Below, piece after piece: positions 49,501 to 60,205 of a stretch of 64,000 nt of DNA (position 1 is the stretch's first letter; each line of letters opens with the position of its first letter). The notes beneath the pieces were generated by a model. That model was not told where the DNA came from, searched no databases, and saw nothing but the letters and a program-made list of their open reading frames with translations. The translations under genes and the position numbers were made by a program. Origin of the DNA: Protula sp. h YS-2021. Taxonomy: Eukaryota; Annelida; Polychaeta; Sabellida; Serpulidae. The stretch spans positions 47,546,228 to 47,610,227 of the forward strand of contig OX457029.1 in NCBI GenBank assembly GCA_949752745.1. The letters are read 5' to 3'.

Positions 49501-52500
49501 AAAAATGCAACATGATTTCACAGGACGTGGACCAGTTGGTGATCAAGCCGAGTCATTCCGATGACGACTCCGATGAGGATTTGGAGACCGAGTACTCGTA
49601 CTCGGCCCAGCAGCGAAAGCGTGAGCTCCGTAAGTGAGGGTGGGGGGGGGGGGTGCGGGGGGTACCTTTTGCCCCTTCTCTCACGTTAGCTGCGAGCACC
49701 TGTTATGTGTAGTTTCGTCCTTTTTTACACGACTGTTGTGTAGATTAATGTGGAATATTCTGATTTTATCGCCCATCGTGTATGAGAACTGTACTAGTGT
49801 TAGTATCATCAAGTTAACTGTCTATTGCGCTATTTTTTTTTTTTTTTACATGAAAGCACTTTATACAGGGTGGGCAATAAGACATTTCCTGTAAATGAGA
49901 AAATCCGAAGATTACACAGTATAAGGTTGGAGATTACGATTGTAATATTTCGTACTCGGAGTATATTACTGAGGAATTTACTATGCGACAAGATTATAAA
50001 AAAAAGTCGCCATCAAATTTAAGTGACTTCTTATGACGATTTCTTCTGCAGTCAACGTGGATAGGTATAACGCACCAACGGGCACGTGGAGTTCTGCCGC
50101 AAGTTCCCGCCCGGATGTTACTGACGAGGAGGAGTTTCCGTCGCTAGGGAGCGACGCTGTAGGCGGCCGGGCCAGGCACGCCCAGCGAACGGTGGCCCCA
50201 CACCCGACACAGCTGCCGAAGTGGAAAGGTTTTTTTTTTGTTTATTTTGTACAAAGTTGAAAGTCTGAATTGTGAGTCGAAAATGTCAGACTGTTGTCGT
50301 AGCTTCTTACTGTGTTGGCAGTTTCACTTGAAATATCCGATAGCAATTGAAGGGGTCCATGCATAAACCTGATAACTGGAGTTATCAGCAGTGGAGAAAA
50401 ACGCTTTTAAAGTTTGAAATTTTAGTAACAAAAATAGGTTTTCCCCATCGCCTTTTCCTAAAAAATGCCCGCTTCTAATCGGTTTTGAGGTGTAAGACTT
50501 ACATATGTGATAGAAGAGAGGCCAAGAAATACCGTGGTTGTAATAGTGCATTTTCCTGATAAGTGGAGTTATCAAGTTTATACATGGACCCCTTTAATTG
50601 TGTTGGTGATTGAAAAATGATGACCCCCCCCCCAAAAAAAAAAAAAAAAAAAAAAATTAAGATGCCGAAAATTCGAGGATGTGAAGTATTTCAGATTCTA
50701 TACTCACCACTCTTTTTTCCCCTGCAATTGAACCGCAGTGTTGATATTTAGGACTACTGTTTGCCATTTGGGATCGTCTGACATGACATTGAAAAGAATG
50801 AAAGCCCGTTCTTAGAGCTGATGCGTTTATGGCTGTACTTTTCAACAGAAATTTAAAAAAAAAGCTTAAGCTCTATATGAGTGTGTTGTTGTGAGCAGAC
50901 GACTCGAGCAGTGTGTCGTCTGGCTGGCGGCCGAGCGCGCGTTACCTGGAGGACAAGAGGGAGGAGGAGGAGGCGCGCGCTAGACAGCCATCACTGTCTG
51001 ACGTCATGGCGCAGAGAGGGCGGGAGGAGGCGGCGAAGAAGGCGGCCATGCAGAAGCAGCCTGAGATGAGTAAAGCGGTGGGTGCTTGTGACGTGCTAGG
51101 AATGCGAGGAAACGATGTAATTGGGTTGTAAACACACTTGCTCTGACATGGCTTTCCTAAATCAAGGGTCCGGCCCATTCACTGCGTTTGCCAATTGTTT
51201 CGGCGAAAGTTCCCGCCCATTTACTAGAACATTTTCGTACACGCACTTGATGGACAAGCTACAAGACATAACTTGACGTGATTATTTTTCAATGTCCAGG
51301 GTCTCGGTAGAGGTAACTCTAGCTTTGGAGCTGTGTCTTATTCTGAGCTAAGTAACCGCTCAGCCACCACCAGTGGTCGACCTGGCTTCGGAGCTGCATC
51401 TTATTCAGAGCTAAGCAACCGCTCAGCTACCACCAGCACCACCACGGAATCCGACACGGCCAGTGTGACGTCACGGGAAGGGTCGGAAAGCAGTACTGTC
51501 GTCTCTTCCCTGACGGCCAGTTCGGCGAGTAACCCATGGGCAGCTGGGGCCAGACGCGCAGGCCCAGGGGTAGGACCGCTAGGCCAGGGCACAGGCATGA
51601 TAGGTACGTCAGTTATCAGATTTTAACCCAAGGCATAGGTAGCACAAAATTCACCGTTGATACGCAATTTTTTTTTTTTTTTTTGAATATTGAACGGTCG
51701 TTTCACAGTTTCCCATTATTTTTTTAGAATTTTGTGGTTTTTCTGATTTTAAAAAGCTTTGGATTTGTTTCCAAAACAGCAATAGTTCCGTCAAAATTAA
51801 ATTCATAATCGATGGTCTGCTTTGATGGGTTCAGAATTTCACCAATATTGAGGCGAACAGCTGCCAGAAAATAAGCTGTTATTCATGGCCAGCTGAATAA
51901 CATTATGCATCATTAGAATTCCAGAAAACAGTATTGTGACACAAGTGGCCAGCTGCTCAATTCTTTTAATTAAAATACCATCAGTATCAATATTTCTTCA
52001 AGCATCCGCTATGAGATGTAAATTAGGAGAGCAATGTTCATTAGATGCTTGAATAAAACTGCAATTTATAAGAAAGTGAGACTGATTTTTTGTAGGTTTA
52101 GGTCGCGGACGTGGCCGAGGATCTTGGGTTCAGCCAGTCATAACGCCGCAGGGGCTGGCATCCCGGGGTGACACCGCCCCTCCTCCTCCGTCGTCATCCG
52201 TGCCAAACCCGCCGGGCAGCCCGCAGTCTACCGGGCCAATCGAATCGCAGTTGGCGGGTTTGTATTTGGGATCAGAAAAGCCAAACGATGTGAAGTCGAA
52301 ACGGGTACCTCCTGGCTTTGGTAGAGGTCAGTTTCGAGTGTTTTGATAAGTAAACATAGCCGTTTGTTAAAGCTGAGCTTGAAGTATTTTGTCACACTTG
52401 GCAAACGAATTCCTGTGTTTCAGTATTTCAAAGAAAAACTCATCCTGTTTAATTTTTAATAAATGCAAAGATTAAGGAGATACTCAGCATAAGAAAGAAG

Positions 52501-52693
52501 TTAAGTGCCTGCAGTATTATTATTTTTCAGAAGATCAGGTTTCAAATTAGCCTTTGCTTCTACAGCTTGTGTTAACTCGCATTTTAAGACAATGCTAACA
52601 ATAACAGACAGCAATTACAGACTGAACTACCTAATTAAATATGTTACAGGTGTAAGGAGGGCTGATATTTTTAACGGAAATCAGCTGAAATAA
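37509..52693 (+). CDS. mael: Maelstrom, piRNA-pathway protein (14 coding exons)
   Basis: Exons: 37509-37646, 43902-44039 (minimum), 46314-46401, 46813-46956, 47309-47350, 47823-47956, 48215-48483, 48745-48955 (minimum), 49524-49629, 50052-50228, 50899-51077, 51300-51603, 52096-52326, 52650-52693. All have GT-AG borders; phases agree and the sum is 2205 nt (734 aa plus stop). Exons 1-2 encode the HMG box ('MPKKANTKYTGFYWYMQD', 'LSQEERAKYDRLAKEMKRR'). Exons 4-8 encode the Maelstrom domain, an RNase H-like fold, keeping the E-H-H-C-H-C set: E in 'LPLEIG', H in 'LHSFINPG', H in 'SDTHQIP', C in 'PPVYC', H in 'CDYHDE', C in 'IHCALG'. MAEL acts in the nucleus and nuage of germ cells in piRNA-guided transposon silencing. 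The ~350-residue tail is absent from the 434-aa human protein; it is Ser/Glu-rich with GLGRG, GRGRGRGRG and GFGRG, possibly Tudor-binding. Exons 2 and 8 end inside minisatellites that repeat the donor. The last 44-nt exon is the least certain. Confidence 0.93.
37647..39302. other. mael intron 1, first part
   Basis: No exon. Two copies of a ~70 bp motif ('actaaattccaacc', 'cagccagctgtaagttttgc' and 'atttaaatata') occur near 37905 and 38105, a diverged local duplication. Nothing else is recognised. Confidence 0.4.
39303..39878. mobile_element. MITE-like element in mael intron 1
   Basis: The left end accgtgatttccggtgtata and the right end, in reverse complement, accgtaatttctgctgtata match over ~20 bp. 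Both continue into related 'cccgcac' / 'ccgca' sequence. Several internal copies of 'gtgtataa(c/t)ccgc' occur. No coding capacity; superfamily not determined and no clear target duplication. Confidence 0.5.
40100..40880. repeat. Degenerate tandem repeat in mael intron 1
   Basis: About ten diverged ~75-bp units of the form 'gaccaccttccagacccgga' followed by 'taaaaagac..' and 'aacctgtttgtagcg'. A (ttta)n microsatellite follows at about 40909-40941. ORFs inside are artefacts. Confidence 0.7.
41290..43460. mobile_element. hAT-like non-autonomous element, host of a nested MITE
   Basis: The left end cagggctttacattaac (41290-41306) is matched by gttaacgtaaagccctg at 43444-43460. The 6-mer TGTCGG flanks both ends (41283-41288, 43461-43466); with one mismatch the duplication could be 7-8 bp. 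CAGGG ends and ~8-bp duplications suggest hAT. Inside each end lie inverted, repeat-rich parts ('ttctcccggggagaaa' on the left, 'ctacgggagaaactgcggg' on the right) and a perfect hairpin, ggtggggcaggtagatttaaa with its complement, at about 43391-43426. No transposase. Confidence 0.6.
41639..42444. mobile_element. Nested MITE with 9-bp target duplication
   Basis: The 9-mer GCATTTAGC occurs at 41630-41638 and 42445-42453. Between them are ~110-bp inverted repeats built from 'ggacaaaagggcctt' and 'ggcctttcccaaaacggcc' units, with outer ends 'gaatccgggacagaaggg' and, inverted, 'ggtatccagacagaaggg'. A 9-bp duplication fits Mutator-like elements. It interrupts the hAT-like element, so it is the younger insertion. 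Confidence 0.75.
43461..43901. other. End of mael intron 1
   Basis: Unique non-coding DNA ending in the acceptor of mael exon 2 (cag at 43899-43901 region, 'ataactaacag'). Confidence 0.5.
43981..45017 (+). repeat. 75-bp minisatellite copied from the end of mael exon 2, with splice donor
   Basis: Fourteen units of 75 bp (25 codons). Each carries the end of exon 2 ('RLDNMGNRIA' in frame) followed by GCG/GTAAGT and ~14 bases of intron. Thirteen copies keep a perfect GTAAGT donor at 75-bp steps from 44040 to 44940; the last has GTAGGG. Units differ by a few substitutions (gccgacgat, tccgacgat, gccgctgat), arranged in higher-order patterns. All reading frames stay open across the array because the unit lacks stops, which explains the 340-370 codon ORFs on both strands. 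Confidence 0.95.
45018..45250 (+). mobile_element. tRNA-derived SINE-like sequence
   Basis: 'ggttagctctgttggttaga' with a D-arm-like stem (gctc/gagc) and an A-box-like TTAGCTCTGTTGG at about 45024-45036, then a B-box-like GGATCGAATCT at 45065-45075. Spacing fits a tRNA-derived pol III head. The body beyond has no recognisable core, and a terminal simple repeat is not obvious. It abuts the last minisatellite unit exactly. Confidence 0.5.
45251..46313. other. mael intron 2, remainder
   Basis: No exon or clear element. 46060-46160 contains 'cccaagtttcatggtcgtag' and a GAAGAA-rich stretch that look like interspersed repeat, not identified. Confidence 0.4.
48953..49290 (+). repeat. 42-bp minisatellite copied from the end of mael exon 8, with splice donor
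   Basis: About eight units of 42 bp (14 codons, 'GLWEARDIRYSEVR'-like). Each includes GAG/GTACGTGG or a variant. The first donors (48956, 48998, 49040) keep GTACGT; later units drift to GTGCGT and GTGCAT. As in exon 2, the duplicated unit spans the exon-intron junction. The frame used by mael stays open throughout, so using a distal donor would add 14 residues per unit. Confidence 0.9.
50345..50599. mobile_element. Short MITE in mael intron 10
   Basis: The left end aattgaaggggtccatgcat and the right end, in reverse complement, aattaaaggggtccatgtat continue to match for ~33 bp ('aaacctgataact'). 255 bp in total, no coding capacity. Superfamily not determined. Confidence 0.7.
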
Positions 52694-54890
52694 AAGAAAA
52701 GCCCTGGCATCCTGGGGCTGAAGTCGTGAGGTGGATCGCATGACAGAGACGGTTTTATGTGTGTAGTTGTATGTTATTGTGTAGCTGCAGAATTTTGTGT
52801 TGGCATTTAGTGGTACGTATTTTGTGCATGTGTTGTACCTTTAAAGTCCTTTAAATTGCTGCATTTTATAAATATACTTTGTGCTATTTTACTTTGCTCG
52901 TGCCCAAAAGTTTTTATTGATATGCGTCGGTATTCTTTTATAGAACTGTATTTTCTTATTAATTGAAACACAACCTTTATAGGTCGAATACTGTACCGGA
53001 AGTAGAGCGTTCAGCATTTCTGTCGAAGCTTTTTTAAGCAAACGAGATTGGTGTATTCTCCTGATCTTGGTTCAGGTTGTATTTTTACACCAAAAAAAAA
53101 AAAAAAAAGAAAGATGATATAGAATTTTTTGTCTTTTTCCTGAAAAAAACTCTATTTTTTATTAAATCTGGGATGGTTATGTGCCGTAATACCTTAAATT
53201 CCAGAAGTGCTTTGAACCTTTGCATTTTGTAAACAGAAATTGTATCGTTGCCCTTTGAAGTTTTCTGTATTCCTGGATCTAATGTTTGTAGTTCATTACA
53301 CGTGAAGCACAGCGTTGGTGGTGACTAGAGCATGCAAACGTAGTACTTTTCTGTTGCTGCCATGGAAACCGTTCAAAAGAATTTGGGTGTATTTAATTGA
53401 TTTGATTTAATTGATTGCACAAGATTTGGCAAAATCGTGCTTATGATTTCGCCAAAAATATGTGAATTGTAAGCAGGTCCTGTTGTGAAGATGTCGCTAG
53501 CGTCTGCTGACACGGTTTGCTTGCGGTGTCTGTGAAACAATCTTATTTTCGTTAAACGGTTTATTTTATGTTGTCTTTTATTGTGAAATATTTGTTTAAA
53601 TAGTGCTGTAGAGTTTTGTGTTTTAAATGTTTTGCGTTGGAAGACGCTGATAAAGAGCCAGGATCACACCAACTGGTGGCAAGGGATGCTGAGAACGCAA
53701 GCGAACGCTGAGGGCGCAGGAGGGGGATGGGTGGGTGGGGGTGGCCAGGAAGGATATGCGAGGTTCTAACAGGATTCCAGTAAAACGGATTCCAGATCAT
53801 GAACCGTATTCTGAGGGATGAGATGCATGTGGGATGTGCCAGCTCACGTCTTGTGTAAAAAAAAAATAACGCGAATCACGAGGAAATGTGAGATGCTACT
53901 GTGCCCTTAGCGTCCGAAGGCAGGCGAAGTGGGCGCGTATTCGGAGCGGTGTGGTTCTTGGACTCCTACGATTTTCATTTCCGTGTTTTCTTGTAATGAA
54001 GAAGATGCGGAAGCTTAGAAGTGGTGAACGCAGTCTCCAAACGGCTTATATAAAACTTCTTATTCAAAGACAGAACACAAATAAAGAACAAAGAAACTGC
54101 AAAACCTGACTGATGAGATGTCCGTTGTTGTTAAACAGCAAACCTCTAAACAGCTTTTCGATCTGTTGTGTGTGAGTGATACCTTTTTATATCGCAGACC
54201 CACGAAAATAGTACTCATGAAATAGAGGAACTACTTTTAAAACATCCGCCCGCCCTGTCTTTGTACATAACAGATAGATCTCCTTAGAGGTCAGCTGTTT
54301 TATAACAACGGTGAGATGTCAGGTTAAAAAGACGAATGGATCAGATGGTGGGCAAACACGCAGTGTAATGTGAAATGGAATTGTGAGAGATGCAAGTGTG
54401 AACAAGCCAGTAAAAGGTAAAAAGAGGCGGTGCAGTGTTTAAAAGCTAACACAGGGGAGGTTGTGTTGACGAAAAAAGAAGGCTTGTGATTTTTGAGTTG
54501 TTTGCTGGCTCTGTGGTGTTTCGAGAGCGTCCATGACTGTACGGCTTCAGGGATTGATTAACATTAAAAACTTGAAACCGTGAAGGCAGTGTTAAGTTAT
54601 AATTATATGTTGGCGTTTTGTCAAATAAATCCCTGTAATTTTGGCCTAGGGTCCACGATATTGCCTCGTTGCCCCGTATTTAATAAGCTGAAGTCCCACA
54701 TAATCTAACGCAAAACAACTAAATATATGTGTTGTTTTGGCCAATCAGAAAGAAGCTGTTTAGTCGAACGCTTGTGTATGTCGCTTAATCCACAGCGAAG
54801 GCAGAAGTTTCTGGATTGCTAAGTTGTCTTGCAATGGATTTAATTCTTTTATGATATGATTTTGCGTTGTACTATGTACTATTCTGGATA
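52694..54890. other. mael 3' UTR and downstream DNA
   Basis: No further gene is seen. AATAAA occurs at about 54082-54087 and 54624-54629; which one, if either, ends the mael transcript is unknown. An A-run is at about 53092-53108. Confidence 0.45.
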
Positions 54891-55060
54891 CAGTTGAACC
54901 TCGGTAGCGGATCACCTTGTAAATGGAACACCTCGGTAAAACGACCAATTGTCGACAAAACCGGCAGTTAGGTTCCATAAATAAATGAACCGATCAAATC
55001 GAACGACCTCGGAAAAAAACTAGTTTGGTCTGATTCTTGGAGATTTTCGAGGTCCCACTG
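54891..55060. mobile_element. Tigger/pogo-like MITE
   Basis: The left end cagttgaacctcggta and the right end, in reverse complement, cagtgggacctcgaaa, with TA on both outer sides (54889-54890, 55061-55062). 170 bp. CAGT(T/G)GAACCTC-type ends and a TA duplication are typical of pogo/Tigger-derived MITEs. Confidence 0.7.
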
Positions 55061-55172
55061 TATGTTGTTAAAAGTTGCATATTTGAAATGTTCATTACAG
55101 ATTCCATAATAGTAATCCTAAAAGTGGATAAGAATGAGTGTGAATTATAGCAAAAACCGTATATGTAAACTG

Positions 55173-55978
55173 GAAATTTATAAATTAAACAATTCCGTCT
55201 GAATTTTTATGCAGCATCCTAGTCTGGAGGAAATGATATTTTCGTGCCTTATGGCTGGCGGTATTGAAAGTCCTAAGTCTTGAAAGTGTTCAGCTGGCCA
55301 TTGTTGAGCTTTAAAGATTGTTTCTCGCGTAGTTAAGGAGTACTGACAGAAGACGAAGGAGGTCGAAAATATTTGGTGTTGAAAACATGCCGGGGACAAA
55401 CTGAATATAATGGAGGTGCTGAAATATGACGTGATAATAGCATGTTATGTTGTCAGAGGTGATGATTTTTGGTGGTTATCGGTATACGCTGTTGTCGGAA
55501 TATGAAAACGGCACTGTTTATTGTTACCGCGTGTTACCGATACACGGCAGTGACATGTCACGTGAATTAGGAGGCCATTGGTGAAATGGCGGTGGTGATG
55601 AAGCTCTGAGTAGCAGGTGATTTCTCCAACCAAGCCCAGAAACGGGCGTCTTTGTGTGCTGTGGTAAACAATGTAGATGTTCTTATATTAATAAACGTTT
55701 TTTTGCATTACCTACTGAATTATAATTAGTCCCCCGCCACCTCGCTCGTTAAAGAGCGGGGGCTTCATGAAACGTTGCGCATCCGTCCGTCTGTCCAGTA
55801 CTAAAATTATCTAATTTATAAATTAGATAATTTCATCTGAATTTTTATGCAATATTCTAGTCTTGGAGAAATTATATTCGTGCTTTATGGCAGGTGGTGT
55901 TGAAAGTCGTAAGTCTTAAAAGTGTTAAGCTGGCCATTTTTAAGCTTTGAAGATTGTTCCTCGCGTAGTTAAGGAGTT
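55173..55978. repeat. ~167-bp direct repeat with a pearl-like tail between the copies
   Basis: 55173-55341 and 55812-55978 are diverged copies ('ctgaatttttatgca', 'cgcgtagttaaggagt'). Between them, at 55729-55766, is an inverted pearl-like tail: hairpin agtcccccgcc/gcgggggct, then 'catccgtccgtctgtccag', which belongs to the second copy. The stretch between 55342 and 55728 shows nothing else. Confidence 0.55.
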
Positions 55979-56039
55979 TCTTCCACAAAGAGGGACCACA
56001 CATAAGAGCTGTGCAACGTGCGGTTAATTTTCGTTTTTA

Positions 56040-57790
56040 GCCACAGCTTCTACCGAAGCAGGGGCTATAGTAGTCATTGAAAGTATGTGCGTATGTAGAT
56101 AATTTCAAGAATTGTATATCCTTGGTGTTTTGGCCGGAATGTCTTGAAATGTTGGTTAAGCTAGCTGACATAGTACCTACGTGGCTGTTATTTTTAACCC
56201 AGCCGACTTTGTCGGACTGGGTTAGTCGTATCACTGTAGGGGGCTTGATTGTGTGCGTATTTGCGTATGTTAAACTTTTCCTTTAAAATTCTACTCCTCC
56301 TACAGTTTTACTCCAATCGTTTTGATATTACGCAGGAATGTTCCCTGGGTAGTCCCAGACCTGGCTATTACTGGCTATTACTGGATTGACGAAAAACTGA
56401 CAAAATGGCGACACTTTTTGTGCCCGTTTTGATCCATTTTTAAAATGCTACTCCTCCTAAAAATGCTACAGTTTTACACCAATCGTTTAGATGTTACGCA
56501 GGGATGTTTCCCAGAGGCTCGCCTACCAAACTATTATTTTTTTTCGCGGTTCGCCAAAAACTGCCGAAATGGCGGAACTTTGAAGTTTGGCAAAAGCTGG
56601 AGTAAATGGTAGTAAATAACTGAATTGTCAAACCATTCATTTCTCTCAGTTTTTTCAAATAGTTATAAAAGTTTTAATCGAAAGTCTCTTTGGTGCTTCC
56701 CCATCTGGACTTCTTTTTCGCAAATGACACAAAAATACCGAAATGGTGGAATTTTAAAAATTTTGTAAAATTGCGTAAATGTCGGTAAATACGTGAATCG
56801 TCAAAACCCAACTTCTCCAACATCCTTTTTCGGGTAGCTTCCAAATTTGAATTAAATGCATTTTACATACTCAACTTTTTGCCCAACAGTATCCGTTTCG
56901 GAGTTTTCCTCTCTTTCCTTGTTTGGTAACTCGTTTGGCTCATGTCCTTGGGCATGCTTGTTTTTTTGTTTGTTTTTTTTTTGGCAATTCGCCAAAAAAA
57001 AAAATACAGAAATAATGGCTCAGAACCAATTTTCTCAGGGTTTAAATGGAAACGTCCTAAAAATTTGAATGAAGACATAGCCATAACTGACGTTAGGGAA
57101 GCAGCCTTCATGTCTTCAGATTTTAGCAGGCATTACGACCAACCTGGCTGTTACTCGTTTAGTCGGGCATATATAAACACAGTGTATTAACACAATATAT
57201 CCCGCTAAGGGTCAGCCGTGTCTTGAAACAAATAGTAAAACTAAGTAAAATCTTCACTAACGCTTACCGTCTTAAAATTTAGACTGCGGAAGCTGACATC
57301 AGTATATCCTTGGCTATTTTTTAGGTGATTTGTGCAAAACTTGGCGAAAAACCACAAAAAAAAAAAAAAAAAAAAAATCAGTAGTGTTCATTCACATGCG
57401 AGACAGGGTTGACTTGAAATTTCAGATAAAAGTAGCGGCAATCGCTACTTACCTGCCTATTACTGTTTTCCGTAATTGGGAAACAGTTGGCAGAAATATT
57501 TTGAAAAGAACATTTCTTACTAAACAAATCCTATAACTAACTAAGATGTTGACTAACCGCTAGGGATATAATCTTACCGTCTTATTATGAATGAGGGAAG
57601 CTGACGTTAGTACTTACTCGGATGTTTGGGTGATTGACCAAAAATTGACTGAAGTAGTCACGAAAACCAAAAAAAAAACAAAAAAAACAAAAAAAAAACC
57701 AATAAAGTCTTAACTCACACCAGAGAAGTGGCTTGTTGTCTTGAAATTTAAGTTAAAAACAACGGTCATTGGTACTTACCTGGCTATTAC
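56040..57790 (-). mobile_element. Inverted pearl-like element(s)
   Basis: From the left: a decayed tail at 56041-56080, then a hairpin cccagccgac-ttt-gtcggactggg at 56202-56222, 'gggggcttgattgtgtgcg', and ~150-bp core units to about 56840. These are the reverse complement of the element at 15846-16530 ('aacttctccaacatcc' end included). 56841-57790 continues with more diverged units ('cgccaaaaa', 'ttacctggctattactg'). No genes; the ORFs are artefacts. Confidence 0.55.
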
Positions 57791-57796
57791 TGTTTT

Positions 57797-59028
57797 TAGA
57801 CCAGCCGAATATGGTCTTATCCCATGGATAGAGGGGTATCCGTCGTCTGTATGTACGTGTGTAAGCTTTTACTTAAAATGCTTCTCCTTCAGTTTGATCG
57901 GATTCCTCTAAAATTTTACACGAATTTTCTCTAGGTAGGCCTCTCTTAAAAACAATTTTTTGGCCATCCGCGAAAAATTGGCTGAATGGGGGGGGGGGGG
58001 GGCATTTGAAATTTTTCGGTTGCCAATTTTCAAAATGCTTCTCCCACAATTTTGATCAGATTTTCTTCAAATTTTTACGAATGCCCTCAACGTAGTCCTC
58101 CCTTGAAAATTTATTGTTTTTGGCGATCCGCCAAAAACTGACCAAATGGGGAGCATTTTTTTATTTTTGGTGTCTAATTTTCAAAATGCTTCTTCTGAAA
58201 CACTTTTGATCGGATTTCTTTCCAAATTTGGACAGTTGTTCTCTAGGTAGGCCTGTCTTGAAAAATTATTTATTTTGGCGATCTGCCAAAAATTGGCTGA
58301 ATACGGGGTATTTAAAATTTGTTGTTGTTAATTTTCAAATGCTTCTCGAACAATTATGATCAGATTTTCTTCAAATTTAAGACGAATGTTCTCAATCTAG
58401 TCCTAACTTGAAATTTTATTATTCTTTTTGGCGATTCTCCAAAAATTGGGCAAATGCGGGGGGGGGGGGGCATTTTTTAATTTTTTGGTGTCTAATTTTC
58501 ACAATGCTTCTTCTCCAACAATTTTCATAGGATTCATTTCCATTTTGTGCGATTGTTCTCTAGGTAGGCCTATATTGAAAATTTACTGTTTTTGGCGATC
58601 CGCCAATAATTGGCCAAATGGGGGGGGGGGGGGGGGCATTTGTAATTTTATGGTTGATAATTTTCAAAATGCATCTTTTGACACAATTTTGATTAGATTT
58701 TCTTCAAATTTTGTATGATTATTTCCCAGGTAGTCCGCTTTTAAAAAATTAGTCATTTTGGCGATCCGTCAAAAATTGGCCATATGAGGGACATTTTTTT
58801 AAATTTTTTGGTATCTAATTATCAAAATGCTTTTTCTCCCACAATTGTGATCGGATTCTTTTCCAATTTTGGGCACTTGTTCTCTAGGTAGGCTTCTCGT
58901 GAAAAATTACCTTTTTGCGATCTGCAAAAATTGGCTAAATCGGGGACATTTAAAATTTGTTGTTGCCAATTTTCAAAATGCTTCTTCTCGAACAATTTTG
59001 ATCAGATTTTCTTCAAATTTAATACGAA
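57797..59028 (-). mobile_element. Inverted pearl-like array interrupted by the Polinton
   Basis: A tail with 'gaccagccgaatatggtctt' (imperfect hairpin) is followed by seven or eight ~150-165-bp units. Each contains 'caaaatgcttctc', 'ttttgatcagattttcttc', 'tctctaggtaggcct' and 'tttggcgatccgccaaaaa', often with a G-run. The last unit breaks off after 'cttcaaatttaatacgaa' at 59028, where the Polinton begins. Confidence 0.65.
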
Positions 59029-59248
59029 AGTAGTAGTATGAGTAGAGTTGAATCTCCAACGGTAATTTCTAAAGATGACCTTGCGGTTAAAATTGAACAA
59101 AGGGCATAATTGCTTTGCACTGAGGTCACCGTCCCGGGCATGTGCTGGCGTGTTACCAGCTACGCTTATCCACCCACGCAAAATTGATTTTGCCCTTTCG
59201 AAAAAATAAAATTGATAGCGATTGATGTATATTAATAAATAAAGAAAA

Positions 59249-59548
59249 ATGGAGGTATTTAAAAAGTTGTATCTGGAGCATGTGTATTTAATGTTATCGG
59301 AAGAGGGAGATCCAGTGGAACTAGTTGAGAATTTGGATGGCTACTGGCCATTTCTTCACGCCGGAATTGATTTGTGTGAGCTTTATAAAGATTTTATTGA
59401 TGTATGTGAAGACGAAAACATACAACCAGGTTATTTTAATTTTCACTATGCATATGAAAGCTGCGTTAATGAGTGGGCAGAAGAACTTAAAGGCCGTCTC
59501 ATCGAGGACATTTGCGACATTAATGAGTTAGAACTAACAAGTGCATAG
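59249..59548 (+). CDS. Small acidic Polinton accessory protein, copy 1
   Basis: 99 aa, mostly helical in appearance, with no motif I recognise. It resembles the next gene in layout: 'VFKKLYLEHVYLML' against 'VFKEWYEAYIFSLL', and 'NFHYAYESCVNEWAEEL' against 'NIENAFQKANNEWSIEL'. The two are therefore probably tandem paralogues. First gene after the left end, ~220 bases in. The ATG at 59249 lies in an A-rich context (gaaaaATGG). A TATA-like 'gtatatta' is at 59226-59233. Confidence 0.7.
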   Translation: MEVFKKLYLEHVYLMLSEEGDPVELVENLDGYWPFLHAGIDLCELYKDFIDVCEDENIQPGYFNFHYAYESCVNEWAEELKGRLIEDICDINELELTSA

Positions 59549-59562
59549 ATCAATTTATTAAA

Positions 59563-59985
59563 ATGGATAAAGTTTTTAAGGAGTGGTATGAAGCGTATAT
59601 ATTTTCTTTGCTACCTAAAATTGAAGCAGAATGGGAGCTTCAAGTCTTAAATATATATGAATTGTGGCAAGATGCAGGAAAACTTATTGACAAAAGCAAG
59701 CTTTTTCATAGCTTTGCAAAGGAATGCCATGAATTAAATTTTCATGCAGAAACTTATAACATTGAGAATGCGTTTCAGAAAGCGAATAATGAGTGGTCAA
59801 TAGAACTTATGCTTAAAGTCTGTGATCGAATAATTAAACATTACGATGACGATGTATCCTTAACTGCCGAAGTGGTTAAATGGGAAAATGGATGTGTTGT
59901 GGTGGACGAAAATATATGCAAAACAATACGAGATTACAATTTGCTGACTCAAATGTTAGAAAATTTGGAAATAAATGATGATTAA
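59563..59985 (+). CDS. Small acidic Polinton accessory protein, copy 2
   Basis: 140 aa; the first ~85 residues correspond to the preceding 99-aa protein, the remainder is an extra C-terminal part ('VVKWENGCVVVDENICK', a strand-like stretch). It starts 14 bases after the stop of copy 1, too close for a separate promoter of usual kind, so both may come from one transcript. Function unknown. Confidence 0.7.
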   Translation: MDKVFKEWYEAYIFSLLPKIEAEWELQVLNIYELWQDAGKLIDKSKLFHSFAKECHELNFHAETYNIENAFQKANNEWSIELMLKVCDRIIKHYDDDVSLTAEVVKWENGCVVVDENICKTIRDYNLLTQMLENLEINDD

Positions 59986-60205
59986 ATATTCTTAGACTTG
60001 TATAAACATTTACTCATTGGTAGCGACATCTGGTGGTTTTTCTGATAACAAGTTGAAACTCCATTTAAATGACGTAATGCTAGCCCGTTCACCTCTATGA
60101 TTGGACAATTGTTAGCATATAACCACACAATTCGCGCGCTTGCATGCAAAGTGAGCAGTGGAGTTTAAGCTGATCTTTTCATATCACTCTCAAACTGAAG
60201 TGAAG

